From Nonomuraea wenchangensis (GTDB lineage Bacteria; Actinomycetota; Actinomycetes; Streptosporangiales; Streptosporangiaceae), in assembly GCF_900111685.1 (NCBI RefSeq), contig NZ_FOHX01000005.1, positions 186,001 to 250,000 on the forward strand: 64,000 bases of DNA, read 5' to 3'. The notes beneath the pieces were generated by a model. That model made no database searches and was not told where the DNA came from. It saw only the letters and a list, made by a program, of their open reading frames with translations. Both the position numbers and the translations under genes were made by a program. Every line of letters begins with the position of its first letter. Positions within the stretch are counted from its first letter, which is position 1. Below are positions 24,924 to 33,842 of the stretch, piece after piece.

Positions 24924-24926
24924 TCT
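24921..24926 (+). promoter_or_regulatory. -10 hexamer TAGTCT, leaderless promoter
   Basis: Seven bases before GTG 24934, overlapping the stop of the HD-domain gene. Confidence 0.55.
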
Positions 24927-24933
24927 CGGGGCC

Positions 24934-25470
24934 GTGCCGAGCATCCCGCGACCCCTCGACCCCGCTGACGACGGCGGCGCCCCGCCCGCCGTGGCCGCCG
25001 CACTCGCCGCCCACCGCGACGGCACGGGCGACGTCGCCGCCGTGCTCAACGCCCTCGCCGGGGCGCGGCTGCTGGTGCCCGTGGTGGCGCTGCTGACCCG
25101 GTCCGAGGTGGGCGAGCACGGGCTGCGGCAGGAGAAGGAGAGCGAGATGGCCCTGCCCAAGCTCGTCGGGCAGGACGGCAGGCACGCGGTCCCCGCCTTC
25201 ACCGGCACCGACGCGCTGACCAGGTGGCGGCCGGACGCCCGCCCGATCCAGAGCACCACGCTCCAGGTGTGCCGGGCCGCGGCCCAGGAGGGCGCGGCGG
25301 CGGTCGTGATCGACGTGGCCGGGCCGGTGCCGTTCGTGATCGAGGGCGCGGTGCTGGAGGCCCTGGCCGCCGTCGAGTCCGGCACCGCCGCCCAGCTCGA
25401 CCGCGCCACCGTCGCCACCGTCGCCCGCGTCGAACCGGCCAGGAAACGCCGCTGGTTCTCCCGCCGCTGA
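24934..25470 (+). CDS. SseB-like protein
   Basis: 178 residues. The phrase ARLLVPVVALL near residue 45, MALPKLVGQDGRHAVPAFTGTDALTRW and the later VVIDVAGPVPFVIE are the typical SseB N-terminal domain blocks of actinobacterial proteins of unknown role. The C-terminus is very basic (RKRRWFSRR). It starts ten bases after the HD-domain gene from its own leaderless promoter. SseB-domain proteins are cytoplasmic and have no defined biochemical activity. Confidence 0.85.
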   Translation: MPSIPRPLDPADDGGAPPAVAAALAAHRDGTGDVAAVLNALAGARLLVPVVALLTRSEVGEHGLRQEKESEMALPKLVGQDGRHAVPAFTGTDALTRWRPDARPIQSTTLQVCRAAAQEGAAAVVIDVAGPVPFVIEGAVLEALAAVESGTAAQLDRATVATVARVEPARKRRWFSRR

Positions 25471-25477
25471 CCCGCCC

Positions 25478-25516
25478 ACCACCCGACCCCACCACCTGAC
25501 CCCACCACCTGACCCG
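25478..25516. repeat. 13-base direct repeat, three copies
   Basis: ACCACC(C/T)GACCC(C/G) repeats at 25478, 25491 and 25504 in the 144-base gap between the SseB-like and prepilin-peptidase genes. Confidence 0.75.
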
Positions 25517-25602
25517 GCCACCGCGCCCGGCGGGGCCCGCTCCCTGGCCTGCCGATCGGGACCGGTGTCGGCGAACGGGGCGCCGGGCGGCCCGCCGCGC
25601 AC

Positions 25603-25608
25603 TAGGGT
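25603..25608 (+). promoter_or_regulatory. -10 hexamer TAGGGT, leaderless promoter
   Basis: Matches the actinobacterial -10 consensus and lies six bases before GTG 25615. Confidence 0.65.
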
Positions 25609-25614
25609 CGGCTC

Positions 25615-26199
25615 GTGGTCGCACTCATGGCGCTGGCCGGCCTGGTCTGCGGACACCGCGTCAGGGCACTGGCCGACACCTACGGCGAACGCCTCCACCC
25701 GGCCCAAGCCCCCGGCCCAGCCGTCGAACTCCTGACCGCCGCCGTGGCGGCGCTGACCGCCTGGCGGATGGGCCTGCCGTACGTGCCGTTCGCGGTGATC
25801 GGGGTCGCGCTGGCCGTGATCGACTGGCGCACCACGATCCTGCCCGACGCGCTCACGCTCCCCGCCTACCCGATCACCGCCCTGGCGCTCTGGCCCACGG
25901 GGGAGCTGCCACGGGCGCTGGCCGGAGCGGCGGCGCTGACGGCGCTCTACGGGCTGCTCTGGTTCGCCCGCCCCGAGGCCATGGGGCTCGGCGACGTCAA
26001 GCTGGCCGGGCTCATCGGGCTCAACGCCGCCGCGGCGGGCTGGCCCGCGTGGGTCGCCGCGGCCTTCGCCGGGCAGGCGCTCGGCGCGCTCTACGCGCTC
26101 GCGCTGCTCGCCACGCGGAGGGGCACCCGGCACACACAATTCCCTTTCGGGCCGTTCATGCTGATGGGCGCGTTCACCGTGCTGTGTCTCGACGGGTGA
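25615..26199 (+). CDS. Prepilin peptidase (A24 family), short form
   Basis: 194 residues, about six membrane helices. The catalytic aspartates of the aspartic A24 peptidases are D70 in [11 protein letters not shown] and D127 in [20 protein letters not shown] near the C-terminus is the usual final motif. The cysteine-rich N-terminal methyltransferase domain of PilD is missing, as in TadV/CpaA-type enzymes. No prepilin, secretion ATPase or tad gene lies in the window, so its substrate is encoded elsewhere. It stands alone 43 bases upstream of aroC. Confidence 0.9.
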   Translation: MVALMALAGLVCGHRVRALADTYGERLHPAQAPGPAVELLTAAVAALTAWRMGLPYVPFAVIGVALAVIDWRTTILPDALTLPAYPITALALWPTGELPRALAGAAALTALYGLLWFARPEAMGLGDVKLAGLIGLNAAAAGWPAWVAAAFAGQALGALYALALLATRRGTRHTQFPFGPFMLMGAFTVLCLDG

Positions 26200-26242
26200 A
26201 CGTGGGACAGCCCACTCGGCGGCACGTGGAAGACTTGTACGC

Positions 26243-27424
26243 ATGTTGCGCTGGTTGACCGCCGGAGAGTCCCACGGGCCCGAACTCGTCGCCGTCATGG
26301 AGGGCCTGCCGGCCGGGGTCGAGGTGACCACGGCCGCCATCGACGAGGCGCTGCGCCGCCGCAGGCTCGGCTACGGCCGCGGCGCGCGGATGAAGTTCGA
26401 GGAGGACAAGGTCACGATCGCGGGCGGCGTCCGCCACGGCCGCACGATGGGCAGCCCGGTCGCCATCCGCGTGGGCAACACCGAGTGGCCCAAGTGGGAG
26501 AAGGTCATGGCGGCCGACCCGGTCGACCCGGACGAGCTGGAGGGCCTGGCACGCAACGCGCCCCGGTCGCGCCCGCGCCCCGGCCACGCAGACCTGTCCG
26601 GCATGCAGAAATACGGCTTCGACGACGCCCGCCCCGTGCTCGACCGCGCCAGCGCCCGCGAGACGGCGGCCAGGGTCGCGCTCGGCGAGGTCGCCCGCCG
26701 CTTCCTCAAGCAGGCGCTCGGCGTCGACATCGTCAGCCACGTGACCTCGATCGGCGGCGCGGAGAGCCCGTCGGACACCCTGCCCGGCCCCGGCGACCTG
26801 GCCCGCATCGACGCCGACCCGGTCCGCTGCCACGACCCCGAGGGCAGCGCCGCCATGGTCGCGGTCATCGACAAAGCCCATAAGGACGGCGACACGCTCG
26901 GCGGCGTCGTCGAGGTCCTCGCCTACAACCTGCCGCCCGGCCTCGGCAGCTACACCCACTGGGACCGCAGGCTCGACTCCCGGCTGGCCGGCGCGCTCAT
27001 GGGCATCCAGGCCATCAAGGGCGTGGCGGTCGGCGACGGCTTCGAGACCGCCAGGCGGCCCGGCTCGCGCGCCCACGACGAGATCGCCTACACCACCGAC
27101 GACGGCGTCCGCCGCCTCACCAACCGCGCGGGTGGCGTCGAGGGCGGCATGACCAACGGCGAGATCCTGCGCGTCAGCGCCGCCATGAAGCCGATCTCCA
27201 CGGTCCCACGGGCCCTCGCCACCATCGACGTCAAGACCGGCGAGGCGGCCAAGGCCCACCACGAGCGCTCCGACGTCTGCGCCGTCCCGGCGGCCGGCGT
27301 CGTGGCCGAGGCCATGGTCGCGCTGGTCCTGGCCGACGCGGCCCTGGAGAAGTTCGGCGGCGACTCCGTCGAGGAGGTCGCGCGCAACCTGTCCGGCTAC
27401 CTCTCTTCGATGGTGATCAAATGA
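26243..27424 (+). CDS. aroC: Chorismate synthase
   Basis: Converts 5-enolpyruvylshikimate-3-phosphate to chorismate with reduced FMN, the last shikimate step. 393 residues, normal length. Opening [45 protein letters not shown] and [12 protein letters not shown] are the three classical signature regions. It starts a five-gene operon in which each start overlaps the previous stop by four bases (ATGA): aroC, aroK, aroB, aroQ and an SGNH hydrolase. Confidence 0.97.
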   Translation: MLRWLTAGESHGPELVAVMEGLPAGVEVTTAAIDEALRRRRLGYGRGARMKFEEDKVTIAGGVRHGRTMGSPVAIRVGNTEWPKWEKVMAADPVDPDELEGLARNAPRSRPRPGHADLSGMQKYGFDDARPVLDRASARETAARVALGEVARRFLKQALGVDIVSHVTSIGGAESPSDTLPGPGDLARIDADPVRCHDPEGSAAMVAVIDKAHKDGDTLGGVVEVLAYNLPPGLGSYTHWDRRLDSRLAGALMGIQAIKGVAVGDGFETARRPGSRAHDEIAYTTDDGVRRLTNRAGGVEGGMTNGEILRVSAAMKPISTVPRALATIDVKTGEAAKAHHERSDVCAVPAAGVVAEAMVALVLADAALEKFGGDSVEEVARNLSGYLSSMVIK

Positions 27425-27924
27425 CGGCCAAGGCAGTGCTGATCGGGCCTCCCGGCTCAGGCAAGACCACGCTCGGGCGGCTGCTCGCCGAGCGGCTCGG
27501 CGTCGGCTTCCGCGACACCGACGCAGACGTCGAGGCGGTGGCGGGCAAGCCCGTCTCCGACATCTTCGTCGAGGACGGCGAGGCCCGCTTCCGCGAGCTG
27601 GAGCACGAGGCCGTACGCCTGGCCCTGGCCGAGCACGACGGCATCCTGTCCCTGGGCGGCGGCGCCGTGCTGCACCCCGAGACCCAGGCCCTGCTCGCCG
27701 GCCACCACGTGGTCTACCTCCAGGTGGGGCTGGCCGACGCGGTCCAGCGGGTCGGCCTCGCCTCGGCCCGGCCGCTGCTGGTGCTCAGCCCGCGCAGCCA
27801 GCTCAAGAAGCTCATGGAGGAGCGGCGGCCGATCTACGAGCGGCTCGCGGCGGTGACCGTGACGACCGACCAGCGCGAGCCGGCGGAGCTCGCCGAGGAG
27901 ATCTTGAAGGGACTGCCGGCATGA
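27421..27924 (+). CDS. aroK: Shikimate kinase
   Basis: Phosphorylates shikimate at the 3-OH with ATP. 167 residues. The P-loop is GPPGSGKTT (9-17), the shikimate-binding acidic FRDTDADVE and FRELE follow, and LGGGAVL is the third substrate motif; the lid arginine lies in ASARPLL. Start and stop both overlap neighbours by four bases, so it is translated in line with aroC and aroB. Confidence 0.97.
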   Translation: MTAKAVLIGPPGSGKTTLGRLLAERLGVGFRDTDADVEAVAGKPVSDIFVEDGEARFRELEHEAVRLALAEHDGILSLGGGAVLHPETQALLAGHHVVYLQVGLADAVQRVGLASARPLLVLSPRSQLKKLMEERRPIYERLAAVTVTTDQREPAELAEEILKGLPA

Positions 27925-28994
27925 GCGCCGCGACCAGGATCACCGTACGCGGCGACAGCCCCTACGACGTGGTCGTCGGCACGGGCGTGCTGGCCGAGCT
28001 GCCCACCCTGTTCAGGCCCGGCGTCAGCACCGTCGCCGTGATCCACCCGGAGACCCTGCCGGAGATCTCCCGCCCCGTGTGCGAGGCGATCGCGGCGGCC
28101 GGGCACGAGGTCGTCGCCCTCCCGGTGCCCGACGGCGAGCAGGCCAAGACCGTCGAGGTGGCCGCCCGGCTCTGGTCGGAGCTCGGCCGGCACGGCGTGA
28201 CCCGTTCCGACGCCGTCGTCGGCGTGGGCGGCGGCGCCACCACCGACCTCGCCGGGTTCGTGGCCGGCACGTGGCTGCGCGGCGTGCAGGTCGTGCTCGT
28301 GCCCACGACGCTGCTGGCCATGGTCGACGCCGCCGTCGGCGGCAAGAACGGCATCGACACGCCCGAGGGCAAGAACCTCGTCGGCACGTTCCTGCCGCCC
28401 GCCGGCGTGCTGTGCGAGCTGTCGACGCTCGACGGCATGCCACCCGACGACTACCGCGCCGGCCTCGCCGAGGTCATCAAGGGCGGCTTCATCGCCGACC
28501 CCGAGATCCTGCGCCTGATCGAGGCCGACCCCGAGGGCGCGACCAGGCCCGGCGGCCCGCACACCCGCGAGCTCATCGAGCGCAAGATCCGGGTCAAGGC
28601 CGACGTCGTGGGCGCCGACCTGCGCGAGGCGGGCCTGCGCGAGATCCTCAACTACGGCCACACCCTGGCCCACGCCATCGAGCGCGACGAGCACTACCGC
28701 ATCCGCCACGGCGAGGCCGTCGCCATCGGCATGGTCTACGCCGCCGAGCTGTCCAGGCTCGCCGGCCGGGCCGACCTCGTGGCGCGCACGCGGTCCGTGC
28801 TCACCTCGGTCGGGCTGCCCGTCTCCTACCGGGCCGACGCCTGGCCGAGGCTGCGCGACCACATGCGGCTCGACAAGAAGAACCGCGGCGCCAAGCAGCG
28901 GTTCGTGGTCCTCGACGGCCTCGCCGAGCCCGGCCGGCTCGAAGGCCCGCCCGAAGAGCTGCTCGAAGCGGCCTACAAGGAGATCTCGGCATGA
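27921..28994 (+). CDS. aroB: 3-dehydroquinate synthase
   Basis: NAD- and metal-dependent cyclisation of DAHP to 3-dehydroquinate. 357 residues. Signatures are [10 protein letters not shown], the NAD-binding [32 protein letters not shown] and the metal-binding [11 protein letters not shown] and [10 protein letters not shown]. It is the third gene of the aro operon; stop overlaps the aroQ start (ATGA). Confidence 0.97.
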   Translation: MSAATRITVRGDSPYDVVVGTGVLAELPTLFRPGVSTVAVIHPETLPEISRPVCEAIAAAGHEVVALPVPDGEQAKTVEVAARLWSELGRHGVTRSDAVVGVGGGATTDLAGFVAGTWLRGVQVVLVPTTLLAMVDAAVGGKNGIDTPEGKNLVGTFLPPAGVLCELSTLDGMPPDDYRAGLAEVIKGGFIADPEILRLIEADPEGATRPGGPHTRELIERKIRVKADVVGADLREAGLREILNYGHTLAHAIERDEHYRIRHGEAVAIGMVYAAELSRLAGRADLVARTRSVLTSVGLPVSYRADAWPRLRDHMRLDKKNRGAKQRFVVLDGLAEPGRLEGPPEELLEAAYKEISA

Positions 28995-29425
28995 TCCTCG
29001 TGCTCAACGGGCCCAACCTGGGCCGGCTCGGCACCCGCGAGCCCGACGTCTACGGCTCCGACACCTTCGAGGACGTCGTCACGCTCTGCCGCGACACCGG
29101 CACGAAGCTGGGCGAACAAGTCGAGGTCCGCCAGACCGACGACGAGGCGGAGCTGATCGGCTGGCTCCACGAGGCCGCCGACGGCCGCATCCCGGTCGTG
29201 CTCAACCCGGCCGCGTTCACCCACTACTCCTACGCGGTGCGCGACGCCATCGCCCAGCGGACTGCGCCGCTCGTCGAGGTCCACCTCACCAATCCCGCGG
29301 CGAGGGAAGAGTTTCGGCACACCTCCGTCGTCGCCGGGGTGGCGACGGGCACCATCGCCGGCTTCGGACTACAGTCGTACGTCCTTGCGCTGCACGCTAT
29401 CGCGGAGATGAACACCACCTCATGA
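28991..29425 (+). CDS. aroQ: Type II 3-dehydroquinate dehydratase
   Basis: Dehydrates 3-dehydroquinate to 3-dehydroshikimate through an enolate mechanism. 144 residues, usual length for the dodecameric type II enzyme. [17 protein letters not shown] is the N-terminal motif (the more common form has NLNLLG), [15 protein letters not shown] holds the active-site loop residues and VEVHLTN and EEFRHTS follow; LTN replaces the usual ISN. The catalytic Tyr in this family lies near residue 21-24, present here as VYG. Fourth gene of the operon, with ATGA overlaps on both sides. Confidence 0.95.
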   Translation: MILVLNGPNLGRLGTREPDVYGSDTFEDVVTLCRDTGTKLGEQVEVRQTDDEAELIGWLHEAADGRIPVVLNPAAFTHYSYAVRDAIAQRTAPLVEVHLTNPAAREEFRHTSVVAGVATGTIAGFGLQSYVLALHAIAEMNTTS

Positions 29426-30177
29426 GGCACTACAAGTCCTTCGTCGCGCTCGGCGACAGCTTCACCGAAGGACTGAACGACCCGGGCCCCCACGGCCACT
29501 ACCGTGGCTGGGCCGACCGGGTCGCCGAGCGGCTGGCCGCCGACGACCCCTCCTTCCGCTACGCCAACCTCGCGGTCCGCGGCAAGCTGCTCGACCAGAT
29601 CGTCGCCGAGCAGGTGCCCGTGGCCGTCGAGATGGCGCCCGACCTGGTCAGCTTCTGCGCCGGCGGCAACGACCTGCTCAGGCCGGGCAGCGACCCGGAC
29701 GTGATGGCGAAGAAGCTCGCCGGCGCGGTGCGCGAGCTGCGGGCGGGCGGGGCCGACGTGCTGCTGTTCACCGGCGTCGATCCGCGCGACACGCCGCTCA
29801 TGCGCCGCCTGCGGGGCCGCTTCGCCGTCTTCTACCTGCACCTGCGCTCGATCGCCGACCTCTACGGGTGCCGGCTGGTCGACCAGTGGTCCATGCAGGG
29901 GCTGCGCGACTGGCGGGCGTGGAGTCCCGACCGGCTGCACATGAACGAGGACGGGCACCGGCTGGTGGCCGCCCGGGTCCTGGACGTGCTGGGCGTGCCG
30001 TTCGACGACTGGCGCAAGGACTGGCCGGAGCGGTCCGTCGACCCGCGGGCGCGGCGGCGCGAGGACGCGCAGTGGATCCGCGAGCACCTGGTGCCCTGGG
30101 TGGGGCGCCGCCTGCGAGGCGTCTCCTCGGGCGACGGCCTGTCACCCAAGCGCCCCGAACTCACCCCCTGGGGCTGA
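29422..30177 (+). CDS. SGNH/GDSL-type hydrolase
   Basis: 251 residues. Block I is ALGDSFTEG with nucleophile S13, block III is FCAGGNDLL with the oxyanion Asn, and block V is [10 protein letters not shown] with the catalytic Asp and His. No signal peptide, so it acts inside the cell. It hydrolyses an ester, amide or thioester of unknown identity. The ATG overlaps the aroQ stop (ATGA), making it the fifth, unexpected member of the shikimate operon; actinobacterial aro operons more often continue with pepP and efp. A link to shikimate metabolism is only suggested by position. Confidence 0.9.
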   Translation: MRHYKSFVALGDSFTEGLNDPGPHGHYRGWADRVAERLAADDPSFRYANLAVRGKLLDQIVAEQVPVAVEMAPDLVSFCAGGNDLLRPGSDPDVMAKKLAGAVRELRAGGADVLLFTGVDPRDTPLMRRLRGRFAVFYLHLRSIADLYGCRLVDQWSMQGLRDWRAWSPDRLHMNEDGHRLVAARVLDVLGVPFDDWRKDWPERSVDPRARRREDAQWIREHLVPWVGRRLRGVSSGDGLSPKRPELTPWG

Positions 30178-30189
30178 GCATTCGCCTTC

Positions 30190-30224
30190 GAGGGCCGTCC
30201 GCCGCGCTCCGGTGGGCGGCCCTC
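30190..30224. terminator. Terminator hairpin between convergent genes
   Basis: GAGGGCCGTCC (30190-30200) pairs with GGGCGGCCCTC (30214-30224) with one mismatch around a 13-base loop, ending the aro operon and the dinG-like gene from the other side. Confidence 0.6.
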
Positions 30225-30232
30225 TCCGGTGC

Positions 30233-32224
30233 TCAGGCGTCGGCGGGTTCGGCCGCCTCGGCGGCCAGGCGCTTCAGCGCGGCGCGGGGGATCGCCGGGT
30301 CGGTGGTGCGCCAGAACGGCGGCAGCGAGTTCAGCAGGAAGCCGCTGTAGCGGGCCGTCACCAGGCGGGGGTCGAGGACCGCGATGACGCCCTTGTCGTG
30401 CTGCGAGCGCAGCAGCCGCCCCGCGCCCTGGGCCAGCAGCAGCGCGGCGTGGTTGGCGGCCACCGCCATGAAGCCGTTGCCGCCCCGCGCGGCCACGTGC
30501 CGCTGGCGGGCGGAGGTCAGCGGATCGTCGGGTCGCGGGAACGGCACCCGGTCGATGATGACCAGCCGCAGCGACGGCCCGGGCACGTCGACGCCCTGCC
30601 ACAGCGACAGCGTGCCGAACAGGCAGGTGGGCTCGTCCTCGGCGAACTGCTTGACCAGCAGCATCGTCGAGTCGTCGCCCTGGCACAGCAGCGGCACGTC
30701 GAGCCGGTCGCGCAGCGCCTCGGTCGCGGCCTTGGCCGCCCGCATCGAGGAGAACAGGCCCAGCGTGCGCCCTCCAGCCGCCTCGATGAGCTCGGTGATC
30801 TCGTCGAGGTATTGCTGCGGCAGGCCGTCACGGCCGGGCTGGGGGAGGTGCTTGGCGACGTAGAGGATGCCGGACCTGGGGTGGTCGAAGGGGGAGCCGA
30901 CGTCGATGCCCTGCCACTCGCCGGGCCCGCTGAGCCCCCACTGCGCGGCCAGCGCGTCGAACGTGCCGCCCAGCGCGAGCGTGGCGGAGGTGAGGACCAC
31001 CGTACGCTCGCCGAACAGCTTGTCGCGCAGCATGCCGCTGACGGTCAGCGGCGCGACGCGCAGCGCGGGCGGCCGGCGGTCGGTGCCGCCGTCGAGCCAG
31101 ACGACCTCGGCGCGGTCGGCCTCGGAGTCGTGCCCGTAGGCGTCGAGCATGCGCACCGCCGTGTCGTGCACCTCGTCGAGTGCCGTGAACGCGGCCTTGC
31201 GCTGGCCCGCCTTGTCGGGGTCGTCCTTGTCGGCGTTGCGCGGCCCGAGCGCCGTGACGCAGCGCCAGGCGGTGTCGCGGATGAGCTGGAGGGTCAGCCC
31301 CAGCACCTGGGGCAGCTCGTCGACGCGGCCGGGCGGGGCGGCGGCGAGCAGCGCCTTGAGGTCCTCGCCGGCCTCCTGGAGCTGGTCGGCGACCGACTGC
31401 TCGATGAGCCGGCCGACCCGGCGTACGGCCAGCGACACGGTCAGCTCCGACAGCTCGCCAGTGACGACGGACGTGACCCGGTCGACGAGCTCGTGCGCCT
31501 CGTCGACGACCACGACCTTGTGCTCGGGCAGCACCGGAAGCTCGCCCATGGCGTCGATGGCGAGCAGCGCGTGGTTGGTGACCACGACGTCGACCTCGCC
31601 GGCCCGCTGCCGGGCCAGCTCGGCGAAGCACTCGGCCCCGCTGGGGCACCGGTTGGCGCCCAGGCACTCCTGCGCGCTGACGGAGAACTGCCGCCAGGCC
31701 TGCTCGCTCACGCCCGGCACCAGCTCGTCGCGGTCGCCGGTCTCGGTCTCCTCGGCCCACTCCTGGATGCGCTGCACCATGCGGCCGGTGGCGCTCACCT
31801 CGCGCGGGTCGAAGAGCTGGTCCTGCTCGTCGTCCTCGGGCCAGCCGGCGGTCGCCTTGTAGCGGCACAGGTAGTTGCGCCGGCCCTTGAGAATGGCGAA
31901 CGTCGGCTCGTGCGGCAGCTCCTTGCCGAGAGCCTCGGCCAGGCGGGGCAGGTCGCGGTCGACGAGCTGGCGCTGCAGCGCGATCGTGGCCGTGGAGACG
32001 ACCACGGGCTTGTCGCTGTCCATGGCGTGGCGGATCGAGGGGACGAGGTAGGCCAGCGACTTGCCGGTGCCCGTGCCGGCCTGGACGGCCAGATGCTCGT
32101 CGGCGTCGATGGCCTGCTGCACGGCGCGGACCATGGTGACCTGGCCCTGCCGCTCGCTCCCTCCGACGGCGTTGACGGCGATGCTGAGCAGTTCGTCGAC
32201 TGACGGGAGATGGGAGTCCGGCAC
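30233..32224 (-). CDS. DinG/XPD-type ATP-dependent DNA helicase
   Basis: Superfamily 2 helicase with an iron-sulfur cluster, 663 residues from GTG 32224. Walker A is AGTGTGKS (about 49-56), DEAH is in VVVDEAHELVD, and motif VI is QGAGRLLRS near the C-terminus. Four cysteines (YLCRYK, then ECLGANRCPSGAEC) form the Fe-S site between motifs Ia and II, as in XPD and DinG. It would unwind damaged or structured DNA. GTG 32224 was preferred to ATG 32245 because TAGCGT lies eight bases upstream and homologues begin near DELLSIAV; the longer start is possible. Confidence 0.93.
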   Translation of the reverse strand: MPDSHLPSVDELLSIAVNAVGGSERQGQVTMVRAVQQAIDADEHLAVQAGTGTGKSLAYLVPSIRHAMDSDKPVVVSTATIALQRQLVDRDLPRLAEALGKELPHEPTFAILKGRRNYLCRYKATAGWPEDDEQDQLFDPREVSATGRMVQRIQEWAEETETGDRDELVPGVSEQAWRQFSVSAQECLGANRCPSGAECFAELARQRAGEVDVVVTNHALLAIDAMGELPVLPEHKVVVVDEAHELVDRVTSVVTGELSELTVSLAVRRVGRLIEQSVADQLQEAGEDLKALLAAAPPGRVDELPQVLGLTLQLIRDTAWRCVTALGPRNADKDDPDKAGQRKAAFTALDEVHDTAVRMLDAYGHDSEADRAEVVWLDGGTDRRPPALRVAPLTVSGMLRDKLFGERTVVLTSATLALGGTFDALAAQWGLSGPGEWQGIDVGSPFDHPRSGILYVAKHLPQPGRDGLPQQYLDEITELIEAAGGRTLGLFSSMRAAKAATEALRDRLDVPLLCQGDDSTMLLVKQFAEDEPTCLFGTLSLWQGVDVPGPSLRLVIIDRVPFPRPDDPLTSARQRHVAARGGNGFMAVAANHAALLLAQGAGRLLRSQHDKGVIAVLDPRLVTARYSGFLLNSLPPFWRTTDPAIPRAALKRLAAEAAEPADA

Positions 32225-32474
32225 GGCAGTAAACGCTACCCGCATTTACCGGGTCGCCGCGCCGAACGCGGCGTGATCGGCCAGACGCATCCCGGCATTC
32301 CCGAACGCGTGCGGCGGCGGGCGTGGCACACTGGGCGATCGGGACGCCAACTCGTCGGACACGGTCTCAGGTGGTTGACGAGGGGGGCCTGGGGTGTGTA
32401 TGGGAAGGCCGGTTCAGTAGGGTTTTCCGGGGTTGAGTGGACGCATAAAGGCTGGTTAATACAGTATGTCTGCC

Positions 32475-33767
32475 ATGTCGGAAGTTGTCCCGTTGCCGTC
32501 GTTCGGCGAAGTCTTCTTCGATGCACGAGGTCAGGAGCGCTGCCTCCGGGTCACGTGGCACGAGGGCACCTTGGTGCTCAGCCTGTGGCGTGGGGAGATG
32601 TGCACAGCGAGCTTCCGCATGCCGATGGAGGACGTCGGCCGGCTGCTCGACACCCTCGACGAGGGCTTCGCGGAGGCCACGGGCGAGCAGCCCGCCGTGC
32701 CCGCGCACGACCCGGGCACCGAGGTCATGCCGGGCACCGGCCAGTACCAACGCCCGGCGCCGCCCGTCCACCAGCAGCAGCAGCAGCCGCCGCTCGACGA
32801 GCGCCCGGTCTCGCTCTCCCCGAACGACGTCCTCGTGGCCCGGGGCCCCGCGCCCCAGGACAAACTCGTGGCCGGGTTCGGCGAGTCGGCCGGATCAAGG
32901 GAGCAGACCCCCGCCTACGGCGAGCGGGCGCCCTTCACCGGCCCCCAATACGTCGACAGCACCGGCCCCCAGCCCCGCTACACCGGCGACCCCTACAGCG
33001 GCCCGCAGTACACCGGCGACCCGGCGAGCGGCCCCCACTACTCCGGCGACCCCGTCAGCGGGCCGCAGTACACCGGAGACCCGTTCAGCGGGCCGCAGTA
33101 CACCGCCGACCGGTCGCCCTACCAGCAGCCGCAGCAGCAGCCCGACCGCTTCACCGGGTCGCAGTACGCCGAGCCCCAGTACGCCGAGAACGAGCCCCTC
33201 TACCAGATGCCCGGCGCCGACCAGCGCCGCTCGGCGCCGCTCAGCACCGACCCCCTCGGTTTCCCCTCCCAGGCCGCCGGCACGTACGCCGGGAGCGGGC
33301 AGCAGGCCCAGCCCTACCAGGCGGACCCGTACGCGGCCGACTCCTACGGGTCCGACTCCTACGGGTCCGACTCCTACGGGCGCCGGGACTCCTACGCCCA
33401 GCCGTCCCAGCAGCAGCCCCAGCCCCAGCCCCAGCAGCAGAGCCAGGGCGGCTCCGCCGCGGCCGGGCTCGGCACGCCCATGCACGGCATCCCCGGCGCC
33501 GGCCGCCGCCGCACCGCCCCCCAGCAGCCGGCCGCCGCCGACTACAGCGCCGACTATCGGGACGACTACGGCTCCTACCAGCAGCCCCAGCAGCAGCCCA
33601 ACCCGGTGGACCCGCTGCTCGCGCTCGGCCGCCAGGAGCAGTACCCGCAGCAGTCCGACCCCGGCATGACCCGCCCGTACGTCGGGGACCCCATGTTCTC
33701 CACGGGCGAGCGCCTGCGCCCCGACCAGCCCGACTACCACGAGCGGAGCGACCGCAGGGACTGGTGA
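32475..33767 (+). CDS. Conserved N-terminal domain with long disordered repeat tail
   Basis: 430 residues. Residues 1-65 form a compact domain (VVPLPSFGEVFFDARGQERC, then LSLWRGEMCTASFRMPMEDVGRLLDTL) that looks conserved. The rest is Gln/Pro/Tyr/Ser/Gly-rich and surely disordered: five copies of a ten-residue YTGDPxSGPQ unit around 160-212, then DSYGS repeats and Gln runs. It has no membrane or export signal. Such a low-complexity tail can drive phase separation or bind partners (inference). A start at ATG 32466 is also possible; ATG 32475 fits the TACAGT hexamer upstream. Function unknown. Confidence 0.82.
   Translation: MSEVVPLPSFGEVFFDARGQERCLRVTWHEGTLVLSLWRGEMCTASFRMPMEDVGRLLDTLDEGFAEATGEQPAVPAHDPGTEVMPGTGQYQRPAPPVHQQQQQPPLDERPVSLSPNDVLVARGPAPQDKLVAGFGESAGSREQTPAYGERAPFTGPQYVDSTGPQPRYTGDPYSGPQYTGDPASGPHYSGDPVSGPQYTGDPFSGPQYTADRSPYQQPQQQPDRFTGSQYAEPQYAENEPLYQMPGADQRRSAPLSTDPLGFPSQAAGTYAGSGQQAQPYQADPYAADSYGSDSYGSDSYGRRDSYAQPSQQQPQPQPQQQSQGGSAAAGLGTPMHGIPGAGRRRTAPQQPAAADYSADYRDDYGSYQQPQQQPNPVDPLLALGRQEQYPQQSDPGMTRPYVGDPMFSTGERLRPDQPDYHERSDRRDW
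32954..33110 (+). repeat. Coding tandem repeats of 30 bases in the disordered protein
   Basis: About five degenerate copies of a 30-base unit encode the YTGDPxSGPQ decapeptide; wobble positions differ between copies. Confidence 0.75.
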
Positions 33768-33842
33768 GCGGACTTCCGAGTCCGCGCGGCCAGGTACGCT
33801 CTCGTCGGCGAATCCGATCAGCCGACGGGGGGAGGCACGCCG

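Noticed and set aside
25615..26199. Type IV pilus or Tad secretion locus implied by the prepilin peptidase
   Set aside because: No prepilin, ATPase or platform gene in the window.
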